Positions 17,380-24,608 of a stretch of DNA of 25,365 bases are shown here, in pieces. This stretch comes from DATNNN01 sp035601815 (lineage in GTDB: Bacteria; Pseudomonadota; Alphaproteobacteria; Rhizobiales; Xanthobacteraceae), in assembly GCA_035601815.1 (NCBI GenBank), contig DATNNN010000090.1:1-25365 (forward strand), in the 5' to 3' direction. Made by a program: the position numbers and the translations under genes. The stretch's first letter is position 1, and the number at the start of each line of letters is the position of its first letter. The notes beneath the pieces were generated by a model. The model was given only the letters and a program-made list of their open reading frames with translations, did not search any database and was not told where the DNA came from.

Positions 17380-18372
17380 GTGTGGGGATTGGTGGCGCTC
17401 GCGGCGGTTGCCATGGCCGCCTTCCTGTCGGCGCTCGCCACCGAGCGCGCGAACTCGGCCAAGGCGCCGATCGAGGTGTCGGAGCTGCGCACCGGCTCCA
17501 GCGAGGTGGCGCGCCTGAAGGAGACGATCGACAGGCTTCTGGTCGAGCAGCAGCGCCTGGCGCTGCGCGTGGAGGACTTCGAGCGCACGCAGAGCGATCT
17601 CACCGCCGCCACCCCGGTCGACCGCAAGAACGTGGCCTGGGGCCCGCCGCCCTATCCCTATGGATTGAAGGTGAAGCAGAAGGGGGGGCCTACGCCGGTC
17701 GAAGTGCGCGACCGCGACGTGCCGATCCCGCCCGCGTCGATCCCGCGCGACAAGGATGCGGGGATCACCCCGCTGCCGCCGCGCGAAAAGGTCGCCGCGG
17801 TCCCGATCCCGCCTACTCCGCCGCGGGAGAAAGAAATTGAGATCGTGCCTCCGCTCCAGCCCGAGCGGGAATCCGCGGCGCTGATGCCGCAGCCGCTGAC
17901 CGAAAAGGACCTCGGGCTCGCGCAACTGCCGGCGGCGCGCGTCGCGGAAACTCCGCGCATCATGGAAATGCCGCGTGGGCCGGAAACCCCGCGCCCGATG
18001 GAGACCGCGCGGGTCGCCGAACCGCCGCGCGTCAGCGAAACGCCTCGCGCCATCCCGGCGCCGCCGGTCGAAACCACGCAGGCGATCGTCACGCGCACCG
18101 AGTTCGCCCTCGACCTCGGCGGCGAAACGTCGCTCGACGGCCTGCGCGCGCGCTGGGCGAGCCTGCGCGGCAATCATGGCAAGGCGCTGGAGAACATGAA
18201 GCCGCTGGTGGCCCTGCGCGAAGCCGACCAGCCCGGCGCCTTCGATTTCCGCTTGCTGGTGGGCCCGATCGCCAACGCCGCCGACGCGGCGCGTGCCTGC
18301 GCACGCCTCAACACCACCAAGATCATTTGCGCCGTCACCACCTACGACGGACAGCACGTGGAACTGCGCTAG
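17380..18372 (+). CDS. Membrane-anchored proline-rich protein with a C-terminal SPOR-like domain; start uncertain
   Basis: A 330-residue product if read from GTG 17380. It has one transmembrane segment at the N-terminus (GLVALAAVAMAAFLSALAT), a short coiled stretch (VARLKETIDRLLVEQQRLALRVEDFE), a long Pro/Arg/Glu-rich linker (about 85-225) with repeated PREK- and ETPR-like units, and a C-terminal domain of about 90 residues. That domain (FALDLGGETSLDGLRARW, then FRLLVGPIANAADAARACARL) resembles SPOR domains, which bind denuded peptidoglycan at division sites. GTG 17380 has no ribosome site and gives no cytoplasmic leader. The frame stays open back to 17281, and CTG 17296 is preceded by GAGGGG, so the true N-terminus is probably longer. 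The gene diverges from glmU, consistent with an envelope role. SPOR assignment is by pattern only. Confidence 0.72.
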   Translation: MWGLVALAAVAMAAFLSALATERANSAKAPIEVSELRTGSSEVARLKETIDRLLVEQQRLALRVEDFERTQSDLTAATPVDRKNVAWGPPPYPYGLKVKQKGGPTPVEVRDRDVPIPPASIPRDKDAGITPLPPREKVAAVPIPPTPPREKEIEIVPPLQPERESAALMPQPLTEKDLGLAQLPAARVAETPRIMEMPRGPETPRPMETARVAEPPRVSETPRAIPAPPVETTQAIVTRTEFALDLGGETSLDGLRARWASLRGNHGKALENMKPLVALREADQPGAFDFRLLVGPIANAADAARACARLNTTKIICAVTTYDGQHVELR

Positions 18373-18414
18373 TCTCCGCACGCCGCCGGCCCGCGTCGCC
18401 CAACTTCGGTGGTC

Positions 18415-19311
18415 ATGCGCTCGCGCCTCCTCATCTATCTCCTGCTCGCGATCATGCCGCTGTTGTTCGTTTCGAACGTGGTCATCGGCCGCGCCGTCGC
18501 CCATTCGATCGAACCGTGGACGCTCGCCTTCTGGCGCTGGGCGCTGGCGAGCCTGATTTTGCTGCCATTCGCGGCGCGCTCCATGGTCGAGAGCCGTGTT
18601 CGCCTGCGCGCCGCCGCCGGCGACATCTTCGTGCTCGGTTTCCTCGGCATGGCGGTGTGCGGCGGCGCCTTCTACCTCTCGCTGCACTGGACGACGGCGA
18701 TCCACGGCGTGCTGATCTATACCGTCGCGCCGCTCCTCATCGTGCTTCTGGATGCCGTGTTCTTCGGCGAGTCGATCACCGTGCCGCGTCTCGTCGGCAT
18801 GTTTTTCGGCTTCCTCGGCGTCGCGACGATCGTGCTCGAGGGCGAGCCGCAGCGGCTGCTCACGCTTGCCTTCAACCCCGGCGACATCGTCATGGCGATC
18901 TGCGCCACGGCCTGGGCGGTCTATTCGGTGTGGCTGCGGCGCGAGCGGGTGCGGGCGATCCCGACCTTGCCTGCGTTCGCCGCGATCTGCATCGCCGGCA
19001 CGCTCACGCTCGCACCGCCCATGGCCTTCGAGGTATTCTCCGGGTTCTTCCCGACCGGCCTCGCCGCCTGGGCGGCCATCGTCGTACTCGCCATCCTTCC
19101 TTCGGTGCTCGCGTACGGAATTTTTCAGATCGGCGTGCAGGCCGTGGGCGCCTCGGTCGTGAGCGTGTTCATGTATCTGCTGCCGGTCTACGGCGTGGTC
19201 GTCGCCAATATCACGCTCGAGGAATCCTTTCGGGCCTATCATGCGGCGGGGCTGGTGCTGGTCCTCGCTGGCGTGGTGCTCGCCACCAATCCGTTCGCTC
19301 GCCGCGCTTGA
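18415..19311 (+). CDS. EamA-family (DMT superfamily) transporter
   Basis: A 298-residue inner-membrane protein with about ten hydrophobic segments arranged as two EamA repeats. Typical marks are EPWTLAFWRWALASLILLP in repeat one, then HWTTAIHGVLIYTVAPLLIV, and ILPSVLAYGIFQIGVQAVGA with SVFMYLLPVYGVV in repeat two. EamA proteins export metabolites or amino acids; the substrate cannot be read from sequence. ATG 18415 is chosen over GTG 18409 because it begins MRSRLL just before the first helix; the ribosome site is weak. It lies 42 bases after the SPOR-like gene on the same strand and may be co-transcribed with it. Confidence 0.92.
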   Translation: MRSRLLIYLLLAIMPLLFVSNVVIGRAVAHSIEPWTLAFWRWALASLILLPFAARSMVESRVRLRAAAGDIFVLGFLGMAVCGGAFYLSLHWTTAIHGVLIYTVAPLLIVLLDAVFFGESITVPRLVGMFFGFLGVATIVLEGEPQRLLTLAFNPGDIVMAICATAWAVYSVWLRRERVRAIPTLPAFAAICIAGTLTLAPPMAFEVFSGFFPTGLAAWAAIVVLAILPSVLAYGIFQIGVQAVGASVVSVFMYLLPVYGVVVANITLEESFRAYHAAGLVLVLAGVVLATNPFARRA

Positions 19312-19354
19312 AGCACCGTTGCCGGGCGGCCCGGGCCCGTGGCAAGCTCGGCGA

Positions 19355-19804
19355 ATGCAGCGCCCTTTCCTGCCCTCGCCGCACGCCGCCAACGGCCTGA
19401 TCGTGCTCGGCTTCGCGGCGCTGCTCTATGCCTTTTATCTGCGCTACTTCGTGATCGAGGGCAGCAGCATGCGGCTCGCGTGCGAAAGCGGGCTTTCCTC
19501 CACGACCTGTCTCGTGCGCCGCGGCGCCACCGAGCTCTTCCGCAACGAGGTATTCGGCGCGCTCGCGCTCGCCGCCGCTCTCTGGCATCTCTGGCGGCCG
19601 CGCATCGCGGTGTTCGCAGTGGCGCTCGTGCTCGCGGCCTTCGGCCTCGTCCTTTACAACAACGGGCTCGCCGCGCTCGCCGTCGGTCTTCTCGTCATGA
19701 GCTTCGCCCGCCCGGCGCCGAGCCAAGCCGCGCGCACGCCGCGGCGAGAACGGCGAGCCCCGCGCAAAACCACAAAGCCTGCCAGTTCTCCGGACCCTCG
19801 CTGA
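19355..19804 (+). CDS. Small membrane protein of unknown function
   Basis: A 149-residue protein I do not recognise. Hydrophobic segments lie at about 14-34 (GLIVLGFAALLYAFYLRYF), 67-82, and 85-120 as one long or two short helices (FAVALVLAAFGLVLYNNGL, ALAVGLLVMSFARP). The loop after the first segment holds a cysteine pair, C43 and C52, which could form a disulfide if periplasmic. The tail from about 124 is strongly basic (RTPRRERRAPRK). It follows the EamA gene by 43 bases containing a G+C-rich imperfect inverted repeat. Its last 110 bases overlap the 3' end of the convergent GH17 gene. The hydrophobic design supports a real gene. I have a vague memory of similar unnamed proteins beside EamA genes in Bradyrhizobiaceae. 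Confidence 0.6.
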   Translation: MQRPFLPSPHAANGLIVLGFAALLYAFYLRYFVIEGSSMRLACESGLSSTTCLVRRGATELFRNEVFGALALAAALWHLWRPRIAVFAVALVLAAFGLVLYNNGLAALAVGLLVMSFARPAPSQAARTPRRERRAPRKTTKPASSPDPR

Positions 19805-21320
19805 GAGCGATATAGGCCGCTGAGGCGCCGAGCAGCGCCGCCGCTGCGTACTCGGCGATGCCCGCGGTTGGTCGTGCGCGGGCGTTGCTGAACGCAAGCG
19901 CCGCGAAAGCGGCGGCCGGCCCTGTGAGCGGAGCAAAGGGAAAATCCCTGAGCCGCGGGTCGAACACGAGGCCGAGCGCGGCGTGGATCGCCAGCACCAC
20001 GGTTAGGCCCAGAAGAAGGGCGGCCGCCCGGCCCACTCGGTCGGCGGCGCGCCATTCCGCGGGATCGAGCAGCGTGCCGAACCCCGGGGCGGGCGTTCCG
20101 CGGGCCAAGGCCGCGGCCACTAGCGGCGGCGCGAGTAGCGCGGCGATAAGCAATAATCCGGAATAAATCCAGGTGCTTATCAGGACGCTTTCAATTACTG
20201 TGTCAACGATTGCCCAGCCGGCAACCACGCCTCCCAGTAGTGCTACGCCGGCAATCTTGAACCAGTCGATGGGAGGAGCCCCCGGGACCGTCCGCCCGCT
20301 GGCGGAGGCCGCGGCAAAGGTTGCGACCGCGAGCAAGATCCCGGCAAGCCCTTCGTAGAGCCACAGCGAATGGTCGGACACCGGCGCGCCGAGGCGGAAC
20401 TTGGGCTCGCGCGTCCCGGCGGTCATCCATCCCCAGTGTCCGCCGGCGGTGCCCTCGACGCGCTGGCGCCACGGCTGGTCAAACGCCTCGGGGATGCTGA
20501 GGCGGAAACCGAAGCGCTTGGCCGCGGCCAAGAGATCGTGCACGACCCGCGCCTGGTTCGAGGCCGACGGCAGCGCGCCCTCGCGCATGCGCCCGGCCGA
20601 AGGCCAGCCCGCCTCGCCCACGAACACTTCCTTGCCGGGGAAATTCGCCGCGACGCGGCGCTGCACATCGACGACGCGCGCGGCGGTCTCCGCCGCCGGC
20701 ACCGGAAAATCCTCGCCGTAGGGCAAGACGTGAATGGTGACGAAATCGACGGCGGCGGCGAGCTCGCGGTTCTGCAGCCAGTATTCCCACGTCTCGGCGT
20801 AAGTGACCGGCACGCCCGCCGCGCTCTTCACCCTCGCGATTACCGGAGCGAGCGCTTCGGGGTTCATCTCGCCGCGCAGAAAAACCTCGTTGCCGGCCAC
20901 GATGGCGCGGATCACGCCGGGATAGCGCCGCGCCAGCGCGATCGCGCTTTCGACCTCGGCGCGGTTCCGCGCCGCGTCGCGGCTGAGCCAGATGCCCTGA
21001 ATGACCGTGAGCCCGAGACCGCGGGCGATCTCCGGCACGTGCTCGAGGCCATGGGTCGCGGCATAGGTGAGGACGCAGCCGGAGATACGCGAAATTCGCT
21101 TCAGATCGTCCTCGATCGCGGCGCGGCCGGCCACCACGTCATCGAGCGGCGACTGCAGCCCGCGGAATGGCGTGTAGGAAAGACACGGAATCTTCTCGCT
21201 GGCGGCAAGTGGCGACGGCGGCATCAGCACCGGCTGCCCCAATCCATGCCAGACCACGCCGATCAGCGCCGCGACCACGGCGAGCAGGAAGATGGCCTGA
21301 CGCGGGGAGGCGTATTGCAT
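19695..21320 (-). CDS. GH17 family beta-glucan synthase/transglycosylase with C-terminal membrane domain (NdvC-like)
   Basis: A 541-residue membrane protein resembling rhizobial beta-(1,6)-glucan synthase (NdvC). It has an N-terminal anchor (IFLLAVVAALIGVVWHGL), a periplasmic glycoside hydrolase family 17 domain (about 45-315), and roughly seven to nine hydrophobic segments after it. Candidate GH17 catalytic glutamates are E145 in IVAGNEVFLRG and E236 in VFVGEAGWPSAG; CLSYTPFRG near the start is also typical. In Bradyrhizobium such proteins take part in making cyclic beta-(1,3),(1,6)-glucans used in osmoadaptation and symbiosis. No ndvB-like glucan synthase is in the window. ATG 21320 is preferred over GTG 21329; neither has a ribosome site. 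It lies 63 bases after tupA on the same strand. Its 3' end overlaps the convergent 149-residue protein gene. Confidence 0.85.
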   Translation of the reverse strand: MQYASPRQAIFLLAVVAALIGVVWHGLGQPVLMPPSPLAASEKIPCLSYTPFRGLQSPLDDVVAGRAAIEDDLKRISRISGCVLTYAATHGLEHVPEIARGLGLTVIQGIWLSRDAARNRAEVESAIALARRYPGVIRAIVAGNEVFLRGEMNPEALAPVIARVKSAAGVPVTYAETWEYWLQNRELAAAVDFVTIHVLPYGEDFPVPAAETAARVVDVQRRVAANFPGKEVFVGEAGWPSAGRMREGALPSASNQARVVHDLLAAAKRFGFRLSIPEAFDQPWRQRVEGTAGGHWGWMTAGTREPKFRLGAPVSDHSLWLYEGLAGILLAVATFAAASASGRTVPGAPPIDWFKIAGVALLGGVVAGWAIVDTVIESVLISTWIYSGLLLIAALLAPPLVAAALARGTPAPGFGTLLDPAEWRAADRVGRAAALLLGLTVVLAIHAALGLVFDPRLRDFPFAPLTGPAAAFAALAFSNARARPTAGIAEYAAAALLGASAAYIALSEGPENWQALWFCAGLAVLAAACARLGSAPGGRSS

Positions 21321-21383
21321 CCGGCACACGGGGGAAGTGGCTACTGGACATAGCCCCTCCCCGCGCCAGTGTGAAGCGGCGCG

Positions 21384-22211
21384 TCAGCTGCCTGTGCGGC
21401 CGGTGGCATTGGGGAAGAACAGCTGCTCGCCGTCGAGCTTGAAGGCCGCGATGGTGTCCTGGCCCTCGCGGCTCACCAGCCAATCGATGAACGCCTGGCC
21501 GAGCTCCTTCTTCACGTGCGGGTGCTTCTGCGGGTTCACCAGGATCACGCCGTACTGGTTGAACAGCGGTGGATCGCCCTCCACCAGAATGGCGAGCTCG
21601 CCGCGGTTCTTGAACGCAATCCAGGTGCCGCGGTCGGTGAGCAGGTAGGCGTTCGAGGCCGACGCCATGTTGAGGGCGGCGCCCATGCCCTGCCCAATCT
21701 CGCGATACCAGGGACCCTTGGCGGTTGCGATGTCGATGCCGGCGCCCTTCCATAGATTGAGCTCGGCGACATGCGTGCCGCTCTTGTCCGCGCGTGATAT
21801 GAATGGCGCCTGCGCGGTGCGGATTTTGCGGAAGGCGGCGATCACGTCGCGACCGCGCGCGTCGGCCGAATCGGATTTCGGGCCCACGACGACGAAATCG
21901 TTGTACATCACCGGAATGCGGGCCACCCCGTGGCCGTCGGCAACAAATTGCTCCTCCAACTCCTTGGCATGCACGAACACCACGTCAGCGTCGCCGCGGC
22001 GCGCCACGTCGAGCGCTTGGCCGGTGCCGAGAGCGACAACGCGGACTGCGATGCCCGTTTTTCGAGTGAATTGCGGCAGCAGGTGCTTGAATAGTCCCGA
22101 GTTGTCCGTGGAGGTGGTCGACGCCACCACGATCGACCGCTCCTGCGTATGTCCCGCCGCAGGGGCGATCAAGAGCATCAGGCTGGCAACGATGAATTTC
22201 ACTAAGCGCAT
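21384..22211 (-). CDS. tupA: Tungstate ABC transporter substrate-binding protein TupA
   Basis: A 275-residue periplasmic oxyanion-binding protein. TupA binds tungstate with very high affinity and delivers it to TupBC. Sec signal peptide residues are 1-23 (LVKFIVASLMLLIAPAAGHTQ). Family motifs are ASTTSTDNSGL (30-40), the TTTS-like anion loop, then VVALGTGQALD, GDADVVFVHAKELEEQF, VMYNDFVVVGP and ADKSGTHVAE. These match TupA rather than ModA. ATG 22211 follows AAGGGAGAG at a good distance; a longer open frame upstream belongs to another reading frame over tupC. It lies 16 bases after tupC, so the order is tupB-tupC-tupA in one operon. Molybdate as ligand is not excluded by sequence. Confidence 0.92.
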   Translation of the reverse strand: MRLVKFIVASLMLLIAPAAGHTQERSIVVASTTSTDNSGLFKHLLPQFTRKTGIAVRVVALGTGQALDVARRGDADVVFVHAKELEEQFVADGHGVARIPVMYNDFVVVGPKSDSADARGRDVIAAFRKIRTAQAPFISRADKSGTHVAELNLWKGAGIDIATAKGPWYREIGQGMGAALNMASASNAYLLTDRGTWIAFKNRGELAILVEGDPPLFNQYGVILVNPQKHPHVKKELGQAFIDWLVSREGQDTIAAFKLDGEQLFFPNATGRTGS

Positions 22212-22227
22212 GCATTCTCTCCCTTGA

Positions 22228-22938
22228 TCACGCGAGGAGCTCGCCGCGGAGGAATTTGGCGGCTTCGCTCGATTGTGGACGGTCGAAGAACTGCGCCGCT
22301 GGGGCATGCTCGACGAGCCGGCCGGCGTGCAGGAAAACCACCTCGCCGGCGAGGCGCCGCGCCTGGCCGAGGTCGTGGGTGGCCATGACGATCTTGACGC
22401 CGGAGGCCGCGATCTCGCGCACGATCTCCTCCACGGCGCGGGTGGCGGCGGGATCGAGGCTCGCCGTCGGCTCGTCGAGGAAGAGGATTTCCGGATCGAG
22501 CGCCCAGGCCCGCGCCAGTGCCACGCGCTGCTGCTCCCCGCCCGAGAGCCGCCGCGCTGGGCGCGCGGCAAGGTGCGGCAGGCCGACGCGGCCGAGCAGC
22601 GCCGCCGCCTTTTGCTTCGTTGCGGCGCGCGGCAGATCGAGGGGATAGGCGACGTTGGCAAGCGCGGAGCGGCGCAGCATCACCGGCCGCTGGAACACCA
22701 TGGCGGTGCGCTCGGTGGAGGCGGCACGGTTGCCGGCGCGGATCGAGCCCGATGTGGGAGTGAGCAGGCCATGGCAAAGACGAAGCAGAACACTTTTTCC
22801 CGCCCCGTTCGGCCCGAGCACGATCGCGGGCGGACCGGCGGCGAGCGTGCAGGAAACATCGCGCAGGATGGCGACGCCGCCCGCGGCAAAGCGCACACAG
22901 TCGAGGGCGAGCGGGAGTCTCGTCTCCGGCGCGCGCAT
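22228..22938 (-). CDS. tupC: Tungstate ABC transporter ATP-binding protein TupC
   Basis: A 236-residue ABC ATPase that powers tungstate import. Walker A is GPNGAGKS (42-49), the Q-loop MVFQRPVML, the signature LSGGEQQRVALARA, Walker B EILFLDEPTASLDP and the switch histidine ATHDLGQARRLAGE. There is no TOBE/Mop anion-binding extension at the C-terminus, so, unlike ModC-type ATPases, this subunit has no visible trans-inhibition domain. ATG 22938 overlaps the tupB stop (TGATG), so the two are translationally coupled. Substrate assignment comes from the flanking tupA and tupB. Confidence 0.92.
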   Translation of the reverse strand: MRAPETRLPLALDCVRFAAGGVAILRDVSCTLAAGPPAIVLGPNGAGKSVLLRLCHGLLTPTSGSIRAGNRAASTERTAMVFQRPVMLRRSALANVAYPLDLPRAATKQKAAALLGRVGLPHLAARPARRLSGGEQQRVALARAWALDPEILFLDEPTASLDPAATRAVEEIVREIAASGVKIVMATHDLGQARRLAGEVVFLHAGRLVEHAPAAQFFDRPQSSEAAKFLRGELLA

Positions 22939-23642
22939 CAGCCGGCGAAACTCTCGCCCAGGCGGCGCACGCCCCAGGCGCCGGCGTTGACGAAGACGAC
23001 TACGGTGATCAGCACGATACCGAGGCCGAGCGCAAGCGGGAGGTCCCCTTTGGAGGTCTCGAGCGCGATCGCGGTGGTCATCACGCGCGTGACGCCGTCG
23101 ATGTTGCCGCCGACGATCATCACCGCGCCCACCTCGGCGACGGCGCGGCCGAAGCCCGCGAGCAAAACGGTGACCAGCGCAAAGCGGCCGTCCCAAAGGA
23201 GCGTCACCACGGACCGGGCGCGGCCGGAGCCGAGCGAGCGCAGTTGCTCGCCGTATTCGCTCCACAGATCCTCGATCACCTGCCGCGCCAGCGCCGCCAC
23301 GATGGGCAGCACCAGCACCGCCTGGGCGAGCACCATGGCGCCGGGCGTGAACAGGATGCCGAACTGGCCGAGCGGGCCCGCGCGCGACAGCAGAAGATAG
23401 ACCGCGAGCCCCACCACCACCGGCGGCAGGCCCATGCAGGCGTTGAGCACGACCACGATGAGGTCGCGGCCGGGGAAGCGGCCGAGCGCGAGCGCGGCAC
23501 CGAGCGGCAGGCCGATGAGTGCCGCGAGGAACACGGCCGACAGGCTGACGGCCAGCGACAGCCCCACGATCCGCCACAGGGCGGGATCGCCGGATATCAC
23601 GAGCTGGAGTGCGATGGCTCCCGCGTGCGGCACGTCTGGCAT
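22938..23642 (-). CDS. tupB: Tungstate ABC transporter permease TupB
   Basis: A 234-residue permease with about five to six transmembrane helices. The binding-protein-dependent transport region includes LAALIGLPLGAALALGRFPG, LNACMGLPPVVVGLAVYLLL, a cytosolic coupling segment (LARQVIEDLWSEYGEQLRSLG) and FGRAVAEVGAVMIVGGNIDG. That last stretch and the overall length are characteristic of TupB. It is the first gene of tupBCA and diverges from the HTH-PBP regulator across a 77-base region. No ribosome site is clear before ATG 23642. Confidence 0.93.
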   Translation of the reverse strand: MPDVPHAGAIALQLVISGDPALWRIVGLSLAVSLSAVFLAALIGLPLGAALALGRFPGRDLIVVVLNACMGLPPVVVGLAVYLLLSRAGPLGQFGILFTPGAMVLAQAVLVLPIVAALARQVIEDLWSEYGEQLRSLGSGRARSVVTLLWDGRFALVTVLLAGFGRAVAEVGAVMIVGGNIDGVTRVMTTAIALETSKGDLPLALGLGIVLITVVVFVNAGAWGVRRLGESFAG

Positions 23643-23719
23643 GTGCGCAGGGACGCATACTTTTCTATTTCGATCAATGTTCGTATAGGATGCAATCCAA
23701 TGCAGCCGCGTTCAGTCTC
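23643..23719. promoter_or_regulatory. Divergent tupB/regulator control region
   Basis: This 77-base gap is visibly A/T-richer than its surroundings (about 23659-23691) and must hold the promoters for both the tup operon and the regulator. A short inverted repeat, GGAT-GCA-ATCC (23688-23698), with overlapping TGCA repeats at 23691-23694 and 23701-23704, is the best candidate operator. No canonical -35/-10 pair is clear on either strand, and it does not match the classical ModE site. Confidence 0.4.
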
Positions 23720-24607
23720 ATGCGTGAATACCTGACCACGGCCGAGGCCGCCGAATATCTGCGTCTCGGCGAGCGCAAGCTTTACGAGCTCGTGGCCGAG
23801 GGCCGCATCCCCTGCACCAAGGCGACGGGCAAGTGGCTGTTTCCCAAATGGCTGCTCGACCGCTGGCTCGCCGCCGGCATGACCCTGCCCGAAGGGCTCA
23901 CACCGACGGCCGCGCCGCCGGTGGTGGCGGGCAGCCACGATCCGCTGCTGGAATGGGCGCTACGCGAATCCGGATCGGGCCTCGCACTTCTCCTCGAAGG
24001 CAGCGAGGCGGGTTTGCGGCGTCTGCGCGCCGGCGAAGCGACCATCGCCGGCATCCATCTGCACAACGTCGATGGACCCGACGAAGGCGCCAACGTCGCC
24101 GCGGTCGCCGCCGACAGCGCGCTCGTGGACGCGGTGCTGATCGCCTTCGTGCGGCGCGAGCAGGGCCTCGTGGTGGCGCCGGGCAATCCGCTCGCGCTCG
24201 GGACGATCGCCGATGTGGCGGCAAAACGTGCGCGCCTGATCGAGCGCCAGACCGGCGCCGGGGCCCAGGCGCTCTTGTTGCGGCTCGCCAAGCAATCGGC
24301 CCTTGACATCGGCGCGCTTGCCCGCGTCGGCCCGCCGGCGCGCACCGGTGACGACTTGGCGCTCGCCGTGCGCGAGGGCCGCGCCGACTGCGGAATCGCC
24401 ACGCGCGCGGTCGCCGCCACGCGCGGGCTCGATTTCGTGTCGCTGGCGTGGGAAAGCTTCGACCTCGTGACACGGCGGCGCGATTATTTCGAGAACGGAC
24501 CGCAGGCGCTGTTCGATTTCATGCGCACGTCCGCGTTCACCGCCCGCGCCGCGGCGCTCGGCGGCTACGACACCGCCGAGACCGGGCGCGTATTACTCAA
24601 CCGCTAG
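23720..24607 (+). CDS. HTH (excisionase-type) regulator with cytosolic PBP-like ligand domain, candidate tungstate/molybdate sensor
   Basis: A 295-residue transcription factor without a signal peptide. Residues 1-50 form an excisionase/AlpA-type helix-turn-helix (EYLTTAEAAEYLRLGERKLY, then KWLFPKWLLDRWL). Residues from about 70 to 290 resemble a periplasmic molybdate-binding-like domain (PBP_like, COG1910): LLEGSEAGLRRLRAGEATIA, GIHLHN, VVAPGNPLALGTIADVA, RQTGAGAQALL and GRADCGIATRAVA. Such fusions are normally cytosolic ligand sensors. Divergent placement next to tupBCA suggests it senses tungstate or molybdate and controls that operon and itself. ATG 23720 is chosen because the HTH follows at once; ATG 23690 would add ten residues, and neither has a clear ribosome site. 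Its TAG stop lies one base from the convergent superoxide dismutase stop. Confidence 0.85.
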   Translation: MREYLTTAEAAEYLRLGERKLYELVAEGRIPCTKATGKWLFPKWLLDRWLAAGMTLPEGLTPTAAPPVVAGSHDPLLEWALRESGSGLALLLEGSEAGLRRLRAGEATIAGIHLHNVDGPDEGANVAAVAADSALVDAVLIAFVRREQGLVVAPGNPLALGTIADVAAKRARLIERQTGAGAQALLLRLAKQSALDIGALARVGPPARTGDDLALAVREGRADCGIATRAVAATRGLDFVSLAWESFDLVTRRRDYFENGPQALFDFMRTSAFTARAAALGGYDTAETGRVLLNR

Positions 24608-24608
24608 T

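Noticed and set aside
17710..18065. Repeat array in the SPOR-like gene
   Set aside because: The repeated PREK- and ETPR-like units are degenerate low-complexity coding sequence, not a DNA repeat or CRISPR array.
19319..19345. G+C-rich inverted repeat between the EamA and 149-residue protein genes
   Set aside because: The TTGCC/GGCAA stem is imperfect, with internal loops and no T run, so it is noted but not called a terminator.
17365..19392. A 675-codon open frame on the minus strand
   Set aside because: It is antisense to the SPOR-like and EamA genes, is rich in Arg/His/Asp/Gly with no domain pattern, and is explained by G+C-rich third positions.
21339..21355. GGCTA/TAGCC hairpin between tupA and the GH17 gene
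   Set aside because: Only a 5-bp stem with no T run; too weak to call a terminator.
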